A DNA stretch of 45,100 nt, from the NCBI GenBank assembly GCA_902789725.1, contig CADAPC010000017.1, positions 1 to 45,100 of the forward strand, given 5' to 3'. The position numbers and the translations under genes were made by a program. This stretch comes from an uncultured Bacteroidales bacterium. Its GTDB lineage: Bacteria; Bacteroidota; Bacteroidia; Bacteroidales; Bacteroidaceae. Under the pieces are notes generated by a model. That model worked only from the letters and a program-made list of their open reading frames with translations, was not told the DNA's origin and ran no database searches. Below are positions 34,572 through 43,112 of the stretch, piece by piece. Numbering within the stretch: position 1 is the first letter of the stretch; every line of letters starts with the position of its first letter.

Positions 34572-36515
34572 TTAGAAATTTTCTGTCATTTGGCGAACTT
34601 CTTCTTGAATTTTCTTCGCAAAATCGTCAATTTTCATTGTTTCTTGTTGCTGAGTGCCTTGTTTTCTGATATTTACAAGTCCTTCTGCAGCTTCTTTTTC
34701 TCCAACAACAAGCATATAAGGAATGTGTTTGATTTCGTTGTCGCGAATCTTTCTTCCTATTTTTTCGTTGCGGTCGTCGATGATGGTACGCACCTCCAGC
34801 GCATTCAGCGTTGCAGCTACTTGCTTGGCATAGTCGTTGAATTTTTCCGAGATGGGTAGTACCACCACTTGGTCGGGTATAAGCCACAAGGGGAAGTGTC
34901 CGGCGGTGTGTTCGATGAGCACAGCGATGAAGCGTTCCATCGAGCCGAATGGAGCACGGTGAATCATCACAGGGCGGTGCTTCTGATTGTCAGCACCTGT
35001 ATATTCCAACTGGAAACGTTCGGGCAGGTTATAATCCACCTGAATCGTGCCCAATTGCCAACGGCGTCCCAGGGCATCCTTAATCATGAAGTCGAGTTTA
35101 GGACCGTAGAACGCTGCTTCGCCTAGCTCTGTGCGCGTGGGGAGCCCCTTTTCTGCACATGCTTCGATGATGGCCTTCTCAGCTTCTTCCCACACAGCAT
35201 CCGAACCAATATACTTCTCTTTGTCGTTGGGGTCACGGAGTGATATTTGCGCTTCAAAATCTTTGAAATCGAGTGCTTTGAAGATGATATTGATTATATC
35301 CATCACGCGCAGGAATTCTTCCTTCACTTGGTCGGGGCGGCAGAAGATGTGAGCATCGTCTTGAGTAAATGAACGTACACGAGTTAATCCATGCAGCTCG
35401 CCCGACTGTTCGTAGCGATATACGGTGCCAAATTCAGCGCAGCGGAAGGGTAGGTCTTTGTATGAACGTGGCTGCCAAGCAAAGATTTCGCAATGGTGAG
35501 GGCAGTTCATGGGCTTGAGCAGGTATTCTTCCCCTTCTTCTGGTGTGTGAATGGGTTGGAACGAGTCTTTCCCATAATGAGTATAGTGGCCTGAAGTGAC
35601 GTAGAGATTCTTTCCTCCAATATGAGGTGTAATCACTTCTTGGTAACCATAGTTCTTCTGGATTTTGCGGAGGAAGTCTTGCAGACGCAGACGAACTGCT
35701 GTACCTTTTGGCAACCACATAGGCAAGCCCTTGCCCACACGGTCGGAGAACATGAACAATTCCATTTCCTTGCCAATCTTTCGGTGGTCGCGTTTTTTTG
35801 CTTCTTCCAGAGCGACAAGATATTCGTCGAGCATCTTCTTTTTGGGGAAAGAGATGCCATAAATGCGAGTCATCATCGGACGCTTTTCATCACCTCGCCA
35901 ATAGGCAGCCGCCAAAGAAAGCAACTTAAATGCTTTGATTGGAGCAGTGGTCATCAAGTGGGGACCTTTACAGAGGTCGATGTAATTGCCCTGCGTGTAA
36001 GTGGTGATTTTACCATCTTCCAACTCTGATATCAACTCGTTCTTGTAGCTTTGTCCTTTCGATTCGAAGAGCTCCATTACATCTTTCTTGGAGATTTCCT
36101 TGCGAATCAATGCTTCCTTCTTTTGTTGGAGTTCTTGCATCTTCTTCTCAATCTTTGGGAAGTCTGCATCGCTCAGTTTCACACCCTCAGGTGGCATAAC
36201 ATCATAGTAAAATCCGTTTTCGATGGCAGGACCGATGCCGAATTGTGTGCCTGGCCATAATTCCTCTATTGCTTCAGCCATCAGGTGAGCGGAAGTGTGC
36301 CAGAAAGCATGCTTGCCCTCTGCATCCTCAAATTTATAAAGTGCAATGGTTGCGTCCTCATTGATGGGTCGATTCAACTCTGTCGTTTCGCCGTTCACAC
36401 CACAAGCTATCACGTCTTGTGCCAAACGTTGGCTAATGCTCTCGGCAATCTCTAAGCCAGTAACGCCAGCTTCATACTCGCGCACCGAATTGTCTGGAAA
36501 AGTAATTTTTATCAT
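34572..36515 (-). CDS. thrS: Threonine--tRNA ligase
   Basis: 647 residues, class II synthetase with the full plan: TGS domain (1-60), editing domain with [15 protein letters not shown] (about 74), catalytic domain and C-terminal anticodon domain. Zinc ligands are the cysteine of [10 protein letters not shown] and histidines in TQDDAHIF and [13 protein letters not shown]. It charges tRNA-Thr, including the CGU isoacceptor encoded in this window. It heads the run to infC, rpmI and rplT and has a structured leader. Confidence 0.98.
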   Translation of the reverse strand: MIKITFPDNSVREYEAGVTGLEIAESISQRLAQDVIACGVNGETTELNRPINEDATIALYKFEDAEGKHAFWHTSAHLMAEAIEELWPGTQFGIGPAIENGFYYDVMPPEGVKLSDADFPKIEKKMQELQQKKEALIRKEISKKDVMELFESKGQSYKNELISELEDGKITTYTQGNYIDLCKGPHLMTTAPIKAFKLLSLAAAYWRGDEKRPMMTRIYGISFPKKKMLDEYLVALEEAKKRDHRKIGKEMELFMFSDRVGKGLPMWLPKGTAVRLRLQDFLRKIQKNYGYQEVITPHIGGKNLYVTSGHYTHYGKDSFQPIHTPEEGEEYLLKPMNCPHHCEIFAWQPRSYKDLPFRCAEFGTVYRYEQSGELHGLTRVRSFTQDDAHIFCRPDQVKEEFLRVMDIINIIFKALDFKDFEAQISLRDPNDKEKYIGSDAVWEEAEKAIIEACAEKGLPTRTELGEAAFYGPKLDFMIKDALGRRWQLGTIQVDYNLPERFQLEYTGADNQKHRPVMIHRAPFGSMERFIAVLIEHTAGHFPLWLIPDQVVVLPISEKFNDYAKQVAATLNALEVRTIIDDRNEKIGRKIRDNEIKHIPYMLVVGEKEAAEGLVNIRKQGTQQQETMKIDDFAKKIQEEVRQMTENF

Positions 36516-36548
36516 TGTATTGTTTTTGTATTTGAAAATTCATCCCAA

Positions 36549-36577
36549 GCAGACGCGCACACAGGTGCCCTGTCTGC
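36549..36577 (-). promoter_or_regulatory. Hairpin at the 5' end of the thrS mRNA
   Basis: Minus strand: GCAGAC pairs with GTCTGC, and inside it GCAC with GTGC. From the -7 box, transcription should begin near 36582, so the hairpin would lie almost at the very 5' end. A stabilising cap or a threonyl-tRNA-synthetase/L20 control element are both possible. Confidence 0.5.
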
Positions 36578-36588
36578 ATAAAATATTG

Positions 36589-36596
36589 CAAATTTA
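36589..36596 (-). promoter_or_regulatory. -7 box of the thrS operon
   Basis: Minus-strand TAAATTTG; no TTTG at the expected -33 position. The stretch 36600-36715 upstream holds no gene I can support. Confidence 0.55.
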
Positions 36597-36717
36597 GCAC
36601 TAAAAAATCTTTCTCCGTTATTTTTTCCTTAAAAAAAGCACGTAAAGTTTACTTTTTTCTGTTTTCAAGGGTCATTTGTCAGTTTTATGATAGAAAAGTG
36701 CGCTAAGTTTAGAGGGT

Positions 36718-36754
36718 AAAAAAGGGATTATGCTACATCAGACATAATCCCTTT
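36718..36754 (-). terminator. Terminator of the nqr operon
   Basis: Minus-strand AAAGGGATTATG pairs with CATAATCCCTTT (12 bp perfect, 10-base loop) followed by TTTACCC. It lies 42 bases after the nqrF stop. Confidence 0.92.
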
Positions 36755-36796
36755 ATATTCACATTCCCTCGTTTGAAGAAATGGCTGTTGAACCTT

Positions 36797-38083
36797 TTAT
36801 CCGCCAAAGTTATCGAAGCGAATCATGTCGTCTTCGACTCCAAGAGAGTGGAGAAGGTCGAGTACTGTCTTGGCCATCATTGGAGGACCGCAAAGGTAAT
36901 ATTCGCAGTCTTCAGGATTCTCATGCTGCTTCAGATAGGTGTCGCCCATCACAGGAGCTACGAAGCCTGGGGTATATTTGATTCCGGCTTCGTCCGCTTT
37001 TGGATCAGGACGGTCAAGCGCGAGGTGGAAGTGGAAGTTATCGAAATCCTTCTCCAACTGGAGGAAGTCATCAAGGAATGGAATCTCTTCCAGCGCACGC
37101 GCTCCATAGAAGTAGTGCATGGGGCGCTTGCGATCTTCGGACGATACACCATGACCTTTGAGCATGTGCATGATTTGTGCACGCAGAGGAGCCATACCAG
37201 CACCACCACCTACCCATATCATCTCGCGTCCAGTTCCGTATTGCGGACGGAATTCTCCGTAAGGACCAGACATTGTGACTTTGTCGCCTGGCTTGAGAGA
37301 GAAGATATAAGATGAAGCGATACCTGGGTTCACATCCATGAAGCCTGGACCTTGGTCCTTTGGTTTGAATGGAGGTGTGGCTATGCGGACGTTGAGCGTG
37401 ATGATGTCGCCCTCGTCAGGATAGTTAGCCATAGAGTAGGCACGGATAGTGGGCGTTTCGTTGACGCACTTGAGGCCAAAGAGTCCAAATTTTTGCCATG
37501 CTGGTAGGTAGGTGTCACCAATGAGACTCTTATCGAAGTCCTTGTCGTAGTCGATGAAGAATGCAGGAATCTTGATTTGTGCGTAGGAACCTGGTTCGAA
37601 GTCCATGTGCTCGCCTGGAGGCAAAGCCACTTTGTACTCTTTGATGAAAGTAGCCACGTTACGGTTTCCAATCACAGTGCACTCCCATTCCTTCACGCCC
37701 ATCACAGAGTCAGGCACCTTGATTTCAAGGTCGCCCTTCACCTTGCATTGGCATCCCAGACGGTAGCCCTCTTTGATTTGCTTGCGAGTGAAGTGGCCTT
37801 TTTCCGAGTCGAGAATCTCGCCGCCTCCATCTGTTACCTGGCATTTGCATTGTCCGCAAGACCCCTTGCCGCCACAGGCAGAAGGAAGGTAAACATCGTG
37901 AGCTGCAAGTGTGGAGAGCAGACTTGAACCTTGCTCCACTTCGAGCTTATCCTTTCCGTTGATAGTAATGGTGACATTACCGCTGGGAGAAAGGTACTTC
38001 TTAGCAACGAGGAGGATGATTACCAAAACGATGACGATAATCAGAAACACTCCTATACTATATAATATAAATGTCATATCCAT
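36797..38083 (-). CDS. nqrF: Na+-translocating NADH:quinone reductase, subunit F
   Basis: 428 residues, the entry point of electrons from NADH. One N-terminal membrane helix (residues 8-27). The 2Fe-2S ferredoxin domain has C70, C76, C79 (ACGGKGSCGQC) and C111. The FAD motif is RAYSMANYP and the NAD-binding domain begins at MIWVGGGAGMAPL. It ends the operon, before a strong terminator. Confidence 0.98.
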   Translation of the reverse strand: MDMTFILYSIGVFLIIVIVLVIILLVAKKYLSPSGNVTITINGKDKLEVEQGSSLLSTLAAHDVYLPSACGGKGSCGQCKCQVTDGGGEILDSEKGHFTRKQIKEGYRLGCQCKVKGDLEIKVPDSVMGVKEWECTVIGNRNVATFIKEYKVALPPGEHMDFEPGSYAQIKIPAFFIDYDKDFDKSLIGDTYLPAWQKFGLFGLKCVNETPTIRAYSMANYPDEGDIITLNVRIATPPFKPKDQGPGFMDVNPGIASSYIFSLKPGDKVTMSGPYGEFRPQYGTGREMIWVGGGAGMAPLRAQIMHMLKGHGVSSEDRKRPMHYFYGARALEEIPFLDDFLQLEKDFDNFHFHLALDRPDPKADEAGIKYTPGFVAPVMGDTYLKQHENPEDCEYYLCGPPMMAKTVLDLLHSLGVEDDMIRFDNFGG

Positions 38084-38104
38084 AATTGCTATGTCCTTTC
38101 TTTT

Positions 38105-38734
38105 TTAGATTTTCAGACCAGAGAAACACATGAATGCCATAGCCATCAAGCCCACTGTGATGAAAGTGATGCCAAGACCCTGCAGTGGCTTAGGTACATC
38201 GGAATAGGCCATCTTTTCGCGAATTGCAGCCAAACCCACAATGGCAAGTGTCCAGCCAATGCCTGAACCTAAAGCGTAAGCGATGCAGTCGCCCACGCCT
38301 GAAATGGCCTGAGTGGATGTGGCAGGATCAAGGTTGATGCGCTGCTGCATGAAGAGAGAAGCACCCATGATGGCGCAGTTTACAGCGATGAGTGGAAGGA
38401 AGATACCCAGCGCGGCATAGAGGGAAGGGGAGAAGCGTTCCACAATCATCTCAACCAGCTGCACAATACCTGCGATAACTGCGATGAAAAGAATGAATGC
38501 AAGGAAAGTCAAATCGACACCCTCTGCCAAAGCTCCGTCGGCCAGCACTTTCGTCTGGAGCAAGTAATCAACGGGCAATGTGATGAGCAGTACAAACGTC
38601 ACCGCTACACCCAGTCCGAAGGATGTCTTCACGGTCTTGGATACAGCAAGATAAGAGCACATACCCAAGAAGAAAGCGAAAATCATGTTGTCCACAAAAA
38701 TGGAGCGGACGAACAAACTAATGAAATGTTCCAT
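38105..38734 (-). CDS. nqrE: Na+-translocating NADH:quinone reductase, subunit E
   Basis: 209 residues, six membrane helices expected, part of the inverted NqrD/NqrE pair that holds an Fe site at the membrane midplane. Cysteines in [10 protein letters not shown] and [10 protein letters not shown] fit that site. The start is the ATG at 38734 ([13 protein letters not shown]); the in-frame extension to 38812 would overlap nqrD. Confidence 0.97.
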   Translation of the reverse strand: MEHFISLFVRSIFVDNMIFAFFLGMCSYLAVSKTVKTSFGLGVAVTFVLLITLPVDYLLQTKVLADGALAEGVDLTFLAFILFIAVIAGIVQLVEMIVERFSPSLYAALGIFLPLIAVNCAIMGASLFMQQRINLDPATSTQAISGVGDCIAYALGSGIGWTLAIVGLAAIREKMAYSDVPKPLQGLGITFITVGLMAMAFMCFSGLKI

Positions 38735-38765
38735 AATCTTGTTTTTTTGTTTAGGTATGTTACAC

Positions 38766-39401
38766 TTAAGCTTCCAAATCCTTATTGATGGCACGATGTG
38801 CCCAGATGACACAAGCCACGATGATGAGTGCCATAGCGGGCATGGTCATCATGCCGTTGTTCATGTACAAACCACCGTTTTCTGTATATAAGCTTTCAGG
38901 AATGATTCTGATGTCGAAAAGGGTTCCGAAGCCGAGCAGTTCGCGGATGAAGCCCACGATGACCAGCACGATGGCGTAGCCGAGTCCGTTGCCAATTCCA
39001 TCGAGGAAACTCTCCCAAGGACCGTTCTGCATTGCAAATGCCTCTAAGCGTCCCATGAGGATACAGTTGGTGATAATGAGACCCACATAGACAGAGAGCT
39101 GCACGCTGACATCGTAAACGTAAGCTTTGAGGATGTTGCTCACGATGGTCACCAGAGCTGCCACCACCACCAGCTGCACGATGATGCGGATGCGGTTTGG
39201 GATGGTTTTGCGGATTAAGGAAATAATCACATTTGAAAATGCTGTAATGACGGTTACAGAGAGTCCCATCACTATTGCAGGCTTGAGCTGTGAGGTGACA
39301 GCCAGAGCTGAGCAAATACCGAGGACCTGAACTGCAATTGGGTTGTTCAAATTGAGCGGACCCATGAACACTTCGCCATTCTCTTTAGAAAATAAACTCA
39401 T
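38766..39401 (-). CDS. nqrD: Na+-translocating NADH:quinone reductase, subunit D
   Basis: 211 residues, membrane subunit homologous to NqrE. Cysteines in LGICSALAV and ITNCILMGR match the membrane Fe ligands. Its start is preceded by AAGGAGGA (39411-39418), a rare strong Shine-Dalgarno, which overlaps the nqrC stop codon. Confidence 0.97.
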   Translation of the reverse strand: MSLFSKENGEVFMGPLNLNNPIAVQVLGICSALAVTSQLKPAIVMGLSVTVITAFSNVIISLIRKTIPNRIRIIVQLVVVAALVTIVSNILKAYVYDVSVQLSVYVGLIITNCILMGRLEAFAMQNGPWESFLDGIGNGLGYAIVLVIVGFIRELLGFGTLFDIRIIPESLYTENGGLYMNNGMMTMPAMALIIVACVIWAHRAINKDLEA

Positions 39402-39410
39402 AATTCTTTG

Positions 39411-39418
39411 TCCTCCTT
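39411..39418 (-). promoter_or_regulatory. Shine-Dalgarno of nqrD
   Basis: Minus-strand AAGGAGGA, nine bases before the ATG, in the junction TAAGGAGGACAAAG. The same junction occurs before nqrC. Most other starts in the window have no such site. Confidence 0.8.
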
Positions 39419-40046
39419 AATTTATGAATGCTTCAATAGCGTCTTGGTTGTCGGTCAGACACTTCTGAATCATATCGTTAACACCATTTGAAGTAAGCGT
39501 GGCACCTGTTACGGCATCTACATAATTGTCGGCAGAAAGTGTGGCTGGAGCCTTTCCCTGCTTATAGACGCCAAGGACAACCTTGCCATCTTGATAGATT
39601 TTCTTACCTTTGAACTCATCCTGGAACCATTGCTCCTTGATGCGTGCTCCCAATCCCGCTGTTTCTGATTCGTGATTGAAGAAGGTCCCATAGACAGTTT
39701 CTCCGTCCTTGTTAATGGACACCCATCCCCACAGCGGGCCCCAGAGTCCTGCACCCTTCACAGCCACGATGAGTTTTTCCTCGCCATCTACATTGGCTTT
39801 GAGGGTGGGGCTGTTGAGTTCGCCGCTGGTGATGACCTCATTGTATTTAGTTTCAGCCTCAGCGTCGGCAAGGTCGCGTATGTTCAAAGATGAAAGAATT
39901 TGCTTCTTTGTGTCGAGCGCAACATTCGCATCCTGCTTCGATTTCAATGCAGAAGCTACGAACGCAAGGAGGAATGCCACGATGATGACCATTACAGATG
40001 CATAAATAATGGTGTATGCATTGCCATTTGTATTCATTTTTGCCAT
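39417..40046 (-). CDS. nqrC: Na+-translocating NADH:quinone reductase, subunit C
   Basis: 209 residues: one N-terminal membrane helix (about 11-32), then a periplasmic FMN domain. The covalent flavin threonine should be T183 in AVTGATLTSNGV, matching the recognition sequence of the flavin transferase ApbE. ApbE is not in this window. Confidence 0.97.
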   Translation of the reverse strand: MAKMNTNGNAYTIIYASVMVIIVAFLLAFVASALKSKQDANVALDTKKQILSSLNIRDLADAEAETKYNEVITSGELNSPTLKANVDGEEKLIVAVKGAGLWGPLWGWVSINKDGETVYGTFFNHESETAGLGARIKEQWFQDEFKGKKIYQDGKVVLGVYKQGKAPATLSADNYVDAVTGATLTSNGVNDMIQKCLTDNQDAIEAFIN

Positions 40047-40055
40047 AATCTTTTG

Positions 40056-40063
40056 TCCTCCTT
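40056..40063 (-). promoter_or_regulatory. Shine-Dalgarno of nqrC
   Basis: Minus-strand AAGGAGGA, nine bases before the ATG and overlapping the nqrB stop codon, in the junction TAAGGAGGACAAAA. Confidence 0.8.
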
Positions 40064-41237
40064 ATTTTTTAGCACGCTTGGCGCGCTTGTTAATGTTAGC
40101 CTGTACAAAGAAATAGTCGAATAGCGGAGCGAAGACATTCATCAGCAGAATGGCAAGCATCATGCCCTCTGGATAGCCGGGGTTGAGCACGCGGATGATG
40201 ATGGCCAGCGCGCCGATGAGGAAACCGAAAATCCATTTGCCACCTTCTGTGCGAGGGCTGGTTACAGGGTCCGTAGCCATGAACACGGCTCCGAAGCAGA
40301 AACCACCCACAGTGAGTTGTTCCCACCATTCGAAGTTCTGTGCGCCATCGTAGCGGAGCATGTAGGCCATCAAAGTACCACCTACGAAAGTGGAAAGGAT
40401 AATTTTCCAGCTTGCGATGTTAGCCCATACGAGGATGATAGCACCAATCAGGATGGCAATGACCGAAGTTTCGCCGATGGAACCGGGTATTGTACCTATG
40501 ATTGTGTCCATTGGAGAAACTGTCACAGCCTCACCTGCTGCCAATTGACCAAGTGGGGTAGCTGCTGAAACGGCATCCACCGATGTGGCACCGTTGATGC
40601 AATCCATGTAGTTGCCGTTCACCCACACTTTGTCGCCCGACATCATGGAAGGATAGGCAAAAAAGAGGAATGCGCGCGTAACGAGAGCTGGGTTGAAGAT
40701 GTTCATGCCTGTACCGCCAAACACCTCTTTTGCGAAGATAACGGCAAAAGCTGTGGCGATGGCGAGAATCCACAGGGGGCAGTTGACAGGAACGATGAGG
40801 GGAATGAGAATACCCGTCACGAAGAACCCTTCATGCACTTCCTCCTTCTTCCACTGAGCCACAGCAATTTCGATGCCAAGCCCCACGGCATAGCTGACCA
40901 CAATTTTGGGAAGCATGACAGCGAGGCCGTAGAGGAAGTTGCCCCATATGTCATCGCAAGGGCAAGCATCGGGAGTGCATCCGCCAGTAAAAATAGCATG
41001 CTGATAACCAATGTTGTACATACCGAAGAGTATGGCGGGTATCAGCGCAATCACAACAAAGAAAATAGAGCGCTTAGAGTCGATGGCATCATGAATCTGC
41101 GCTCCACGCACTTTAGCCGTTTCGTTGGGCACGAAGAAAAATGTTTCTGCCGCATCGAAAAGCGAGCCGAAAGCACTAAGCTTACCTCCTTCCGAGAAGG
41201 TTGGCTTCAAATTGTCAAGAATTTTCTTAAGTCCCAT
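40062..41237 (-). CDS. nqrB: Na+-translocating NADH:quinone reductase, subunit B
   Basis: 391 residues with about ten membrane helices. It carries covalent FMN and riboflavin and is the main sodium-moving subunit. The expected flavinylation site reads DAVSAATPLG, so the acceptor would be T227; the glycine of the usual S/T-G-A-T is alanine. A short cysteine cluster CTPDACPC lies near residue 90 in a loop. Five bases separate it from nqrA. Confidence 0.96.
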   Translation of the reverse strand: MGLKKILDNLKPTFSEGGKLSAFGSLFDAAETFFFVPNETAKVRGAQIHDAIDSKRSIFFVVIALIPAILFGMYNIGYQHAIFTGGCTPDACPCDDIWGNFLYGLAVMLPKIVVSYAVGLGIEIAVAQWKKEEVHEGFFVTGILIPLIVPVNCPLWILAIATAFAVIFAKEVFGGTGMNIFNPALVTRAFLFFAYPSMMSGDKVWVNGNYMDCINGATSVDAVSAATPLGQLAAGEAVTVSPMDTIIGTIPGSIGETSVIAILIGAIILVWANIASWKIILSTFVGGTLMAYMLRYDGAQNFEWWEQLTVGGFCFGAVFMATDPVTSPRTEGGKWIFGFLIGALAIIIRVLNPGYPEGMMLAILLMNVFAPLFDYFFVQANINKRAKRAKK

Positions 41238-41242
41238 AATGC

Positions 41243-42586
41243 TTATTCGTTTTCTTTACGCAGCATGTCGAGACCCTCTCGAACAATGCGCTGGAGTTCA
41301 ACTTTAGAACTGTCAACGAACTCTGCTAGTGCAAAGTCCTCAGGAGCCACCTCATAAATGCCCAGGGCTTCCATGCGGTCGATGTCGCCAGCAATGATGG
41401 CTTTCACTAGCTGCTCTGGATAGATATCCATGGGGAACACAGAGTCGTATTCACCGCTGAAAATCATGTGCCTGTGACCACCCTTCACACGTGCGTCGAG
41501 AACGTACTCCTTGTTTTTGGGTTGCAACCATGAAAAGTAGGAGCGGCTGACGGAGAAGTTGTTGAAGCGTGGAGCAATCCAGCCAAACAGTTCGTCGGCA
41601 TCGTCGCCTTCTGGAATGGCTGTTACTTCGGTGGAATGGGCTAAAAGGAAGTTGTTTTCGCTGGTTTTCATGCCAGTGAGTGGGTTGCCGTCGATGAGGC
41701 GAACCTTCTTTCCTGCTTTCACGTTTCCAGCCACTATGTCACCAATCTTTGCGCCTACAAGCACCTGCTTGTACTGTGGGTTCTGGATTTCCGAACCTGC
41801 CACAGCAATGGTGCGGGTCAAATCTACCATGCCCTTGTTGAATAGACGTCCGATGAAAACGACCTCCTCCGCTCCGATGGTCCATGCCACTTCGCCCTTG
41901 TTGATGGGGTTGATGTGGTTAATCTGCACGCCCACGTTTCCAGCAGGGCATTTTCCGTCAAACACGGTCACTTCGGCATCTTTCGTGCCAGCAAGTGAAG
42001 AGCCTGGCTTCACCCCCAGATAAACCTTAGCCAATTTTGCAAGAGCAGAAATGCCCGTCTGGAAATCTGCTTCATTGCCTTTCATCACTACGTCGATGTT
42101 GGCTGCCAGCGGCATATCGGCAATGGCCGACACAAAAATGCCCTTGGGCACATCGTTGGGGTCGGCAACGACGGCATAAGGGCGCTGGGTGAAGAAGCCG
42201 AAAAGTCCGCTTTCCAGAAGGGCGGCTTTCACCTGCTCCGCTTTCAGCGACTTCACGTCCTTCTTTCCGAAGTCAACATACGCCTGTTGCGCAGCTGCCT
42301 CTACTTGAACGCTCAGCACTTTACGACGGTCGCCTCTCTCCACAAGCTTCACTTTGCCTGCCACGGGAGAGACGAACTTTACTTCGGGATGCAGCTTGTT
42401 GACGAACAAGGCATCGCCAGCTTTCACTTCATCCCCTTCCTTCACCACCACTTTAGGTTTCATGCCCCAAAATGCATCGGGTACGAGTCCATACACTTTC
42501 GATGCAGCCACGGCCGAAACCTGAGCAGCAGCCTTTCCTGTGAGGTTGATGTTCAAGCCTTTCGTAATTTTAATTACATTCGCCAT
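41243..42586 (-). CDS. nqrA: Na+-translocating NADH:quinone reductase, subunit A
   Basis: 447 residues, the soluble subunit that contributes to quinone binding. Begins with the family's TKGLNINLTGKA segment; KVVVKEGDEVKAGDALF forms a biotinyl-like barrel. First gene of nqrABCDEF, all six subunits being present in standard order with gaps of 5-31 bases. Confidence 0.97.
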   Translation of the reverse strand: MANVIKITKGLNINLTGKAAAQVSAVAASKVYGLVPDAFWGMKPKVVVKEGDEVKAGDALFVNKLHPEVKFVSPVAGKVKLVERGDRRKVLSVQVEAAAQQAYVDFGKKDVKSLKAEQVKAALLESGLFGFFTQRPYAVVADPNDVPKGIFVSAIADMPLAANIDVVMKGNEADFQTGISALAKLAKVYLGVKPGSSLAGTKDAEVTVFDGKCPAGNVGVQINHINPINKGEVAWTIGAEEVVFIGRLFNKGMVDLTRTIAVAGSEIQNPQYKQVLVGAKIGDIVAGNVKAGKKVRLIDGNPLTGMKTSENNFLLAHSTEVTAIPEGDDADELFGWIAPRFNNFSVSRSYFSWLQPKNKEYVLDARVKGGHRHMIFSGEYDSVFPMDIYPEQLVKAIIAGDIDRMEALGIYEVAPEDFALAEFVDSSKVELQRIVREGLDMLRKENE

Positions 42587-42673
42587 AATTTGTTAATATT
42601 AACTATTGATTGTTTTGCTTTTTATTGGTTGAGTGAGTCTTTTTCTAAGGAATACTCTCGTATGCCCTCATGT

Positions 42674-42725
42674 TGAAAAGATACATCGGCAAAAACACCG
42701 ATGGCGTACCGCTTTAGCTAAAAAC
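42674..42725 (-). promoter_or_regulatory. Structured leader of the nqr operon
   Basis: The leader is about 137 bases. Near its 5' end the minus strand forms CCG...CGG around TTTTTAGCTAAAG, then CATCGG pairing with CCGATG around TGTTTTTG. Downstream an eight-codon open frame starts ATG at 42671 and stops at 42645. Function not known; neither hairpin has a T tract of its own after it. Confidence 0.45.
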
Positions 42726-42729
42726 GGCA

Positions 42730-42761
42730 CAAAGTTACTAATTTTAATTTGATTGCAGAAA
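42730..42761 (-). promoter_or_regulatory. Promoter of nqrABCDEF
   Basis: Minus-strand TTTC (42758-42761), 20 bases, TAACTTTG (42730-42737). One mismatch in -33. Between here and the dnaB promoter (42762-43020) there is no gene. Confidence 0.7.
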
Positions 42762-43020
42762 TTTCCAATAAGATATTTCATGAATTTGAGGGAAAATTTA
42801 GAATAACCTTGGTTTAACCTCCATCGTAAATTTCAATAGACAGCGGTTAAGCATGCCTCTTGCCTGAGCAGAACGGGAGTGTTGTTAGCTTCTATGAACT
42901 GATATTTAACATTTTTTTGTTTTCTTTATTTCAACATGACTTTTTCCGATGAAATCGTTTTATTAACATACTTATCAACAGGATTCCCTCGTTGGGTGTT
43001 GACAACTTCTGCTACGAGTG

Positions 43021-43052
43021 TTTGCCTATGTTAATTATTCTCCCTAATTTTG
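43021..43052 (+). promoter_or_regulatory. Promoter of dnaB
   Basis: TTTG (43021-43024), 20 bases, TAATTTTG (43045-43052): full match. The leader is about 55 bases. Confidence 0.75.
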
Positions 43053-43112
43053 TCGACGATAAAGTGAATGTATAGTATTCATCCGGCAGCACACTGCCAG
43101 TAATCCGTTATC

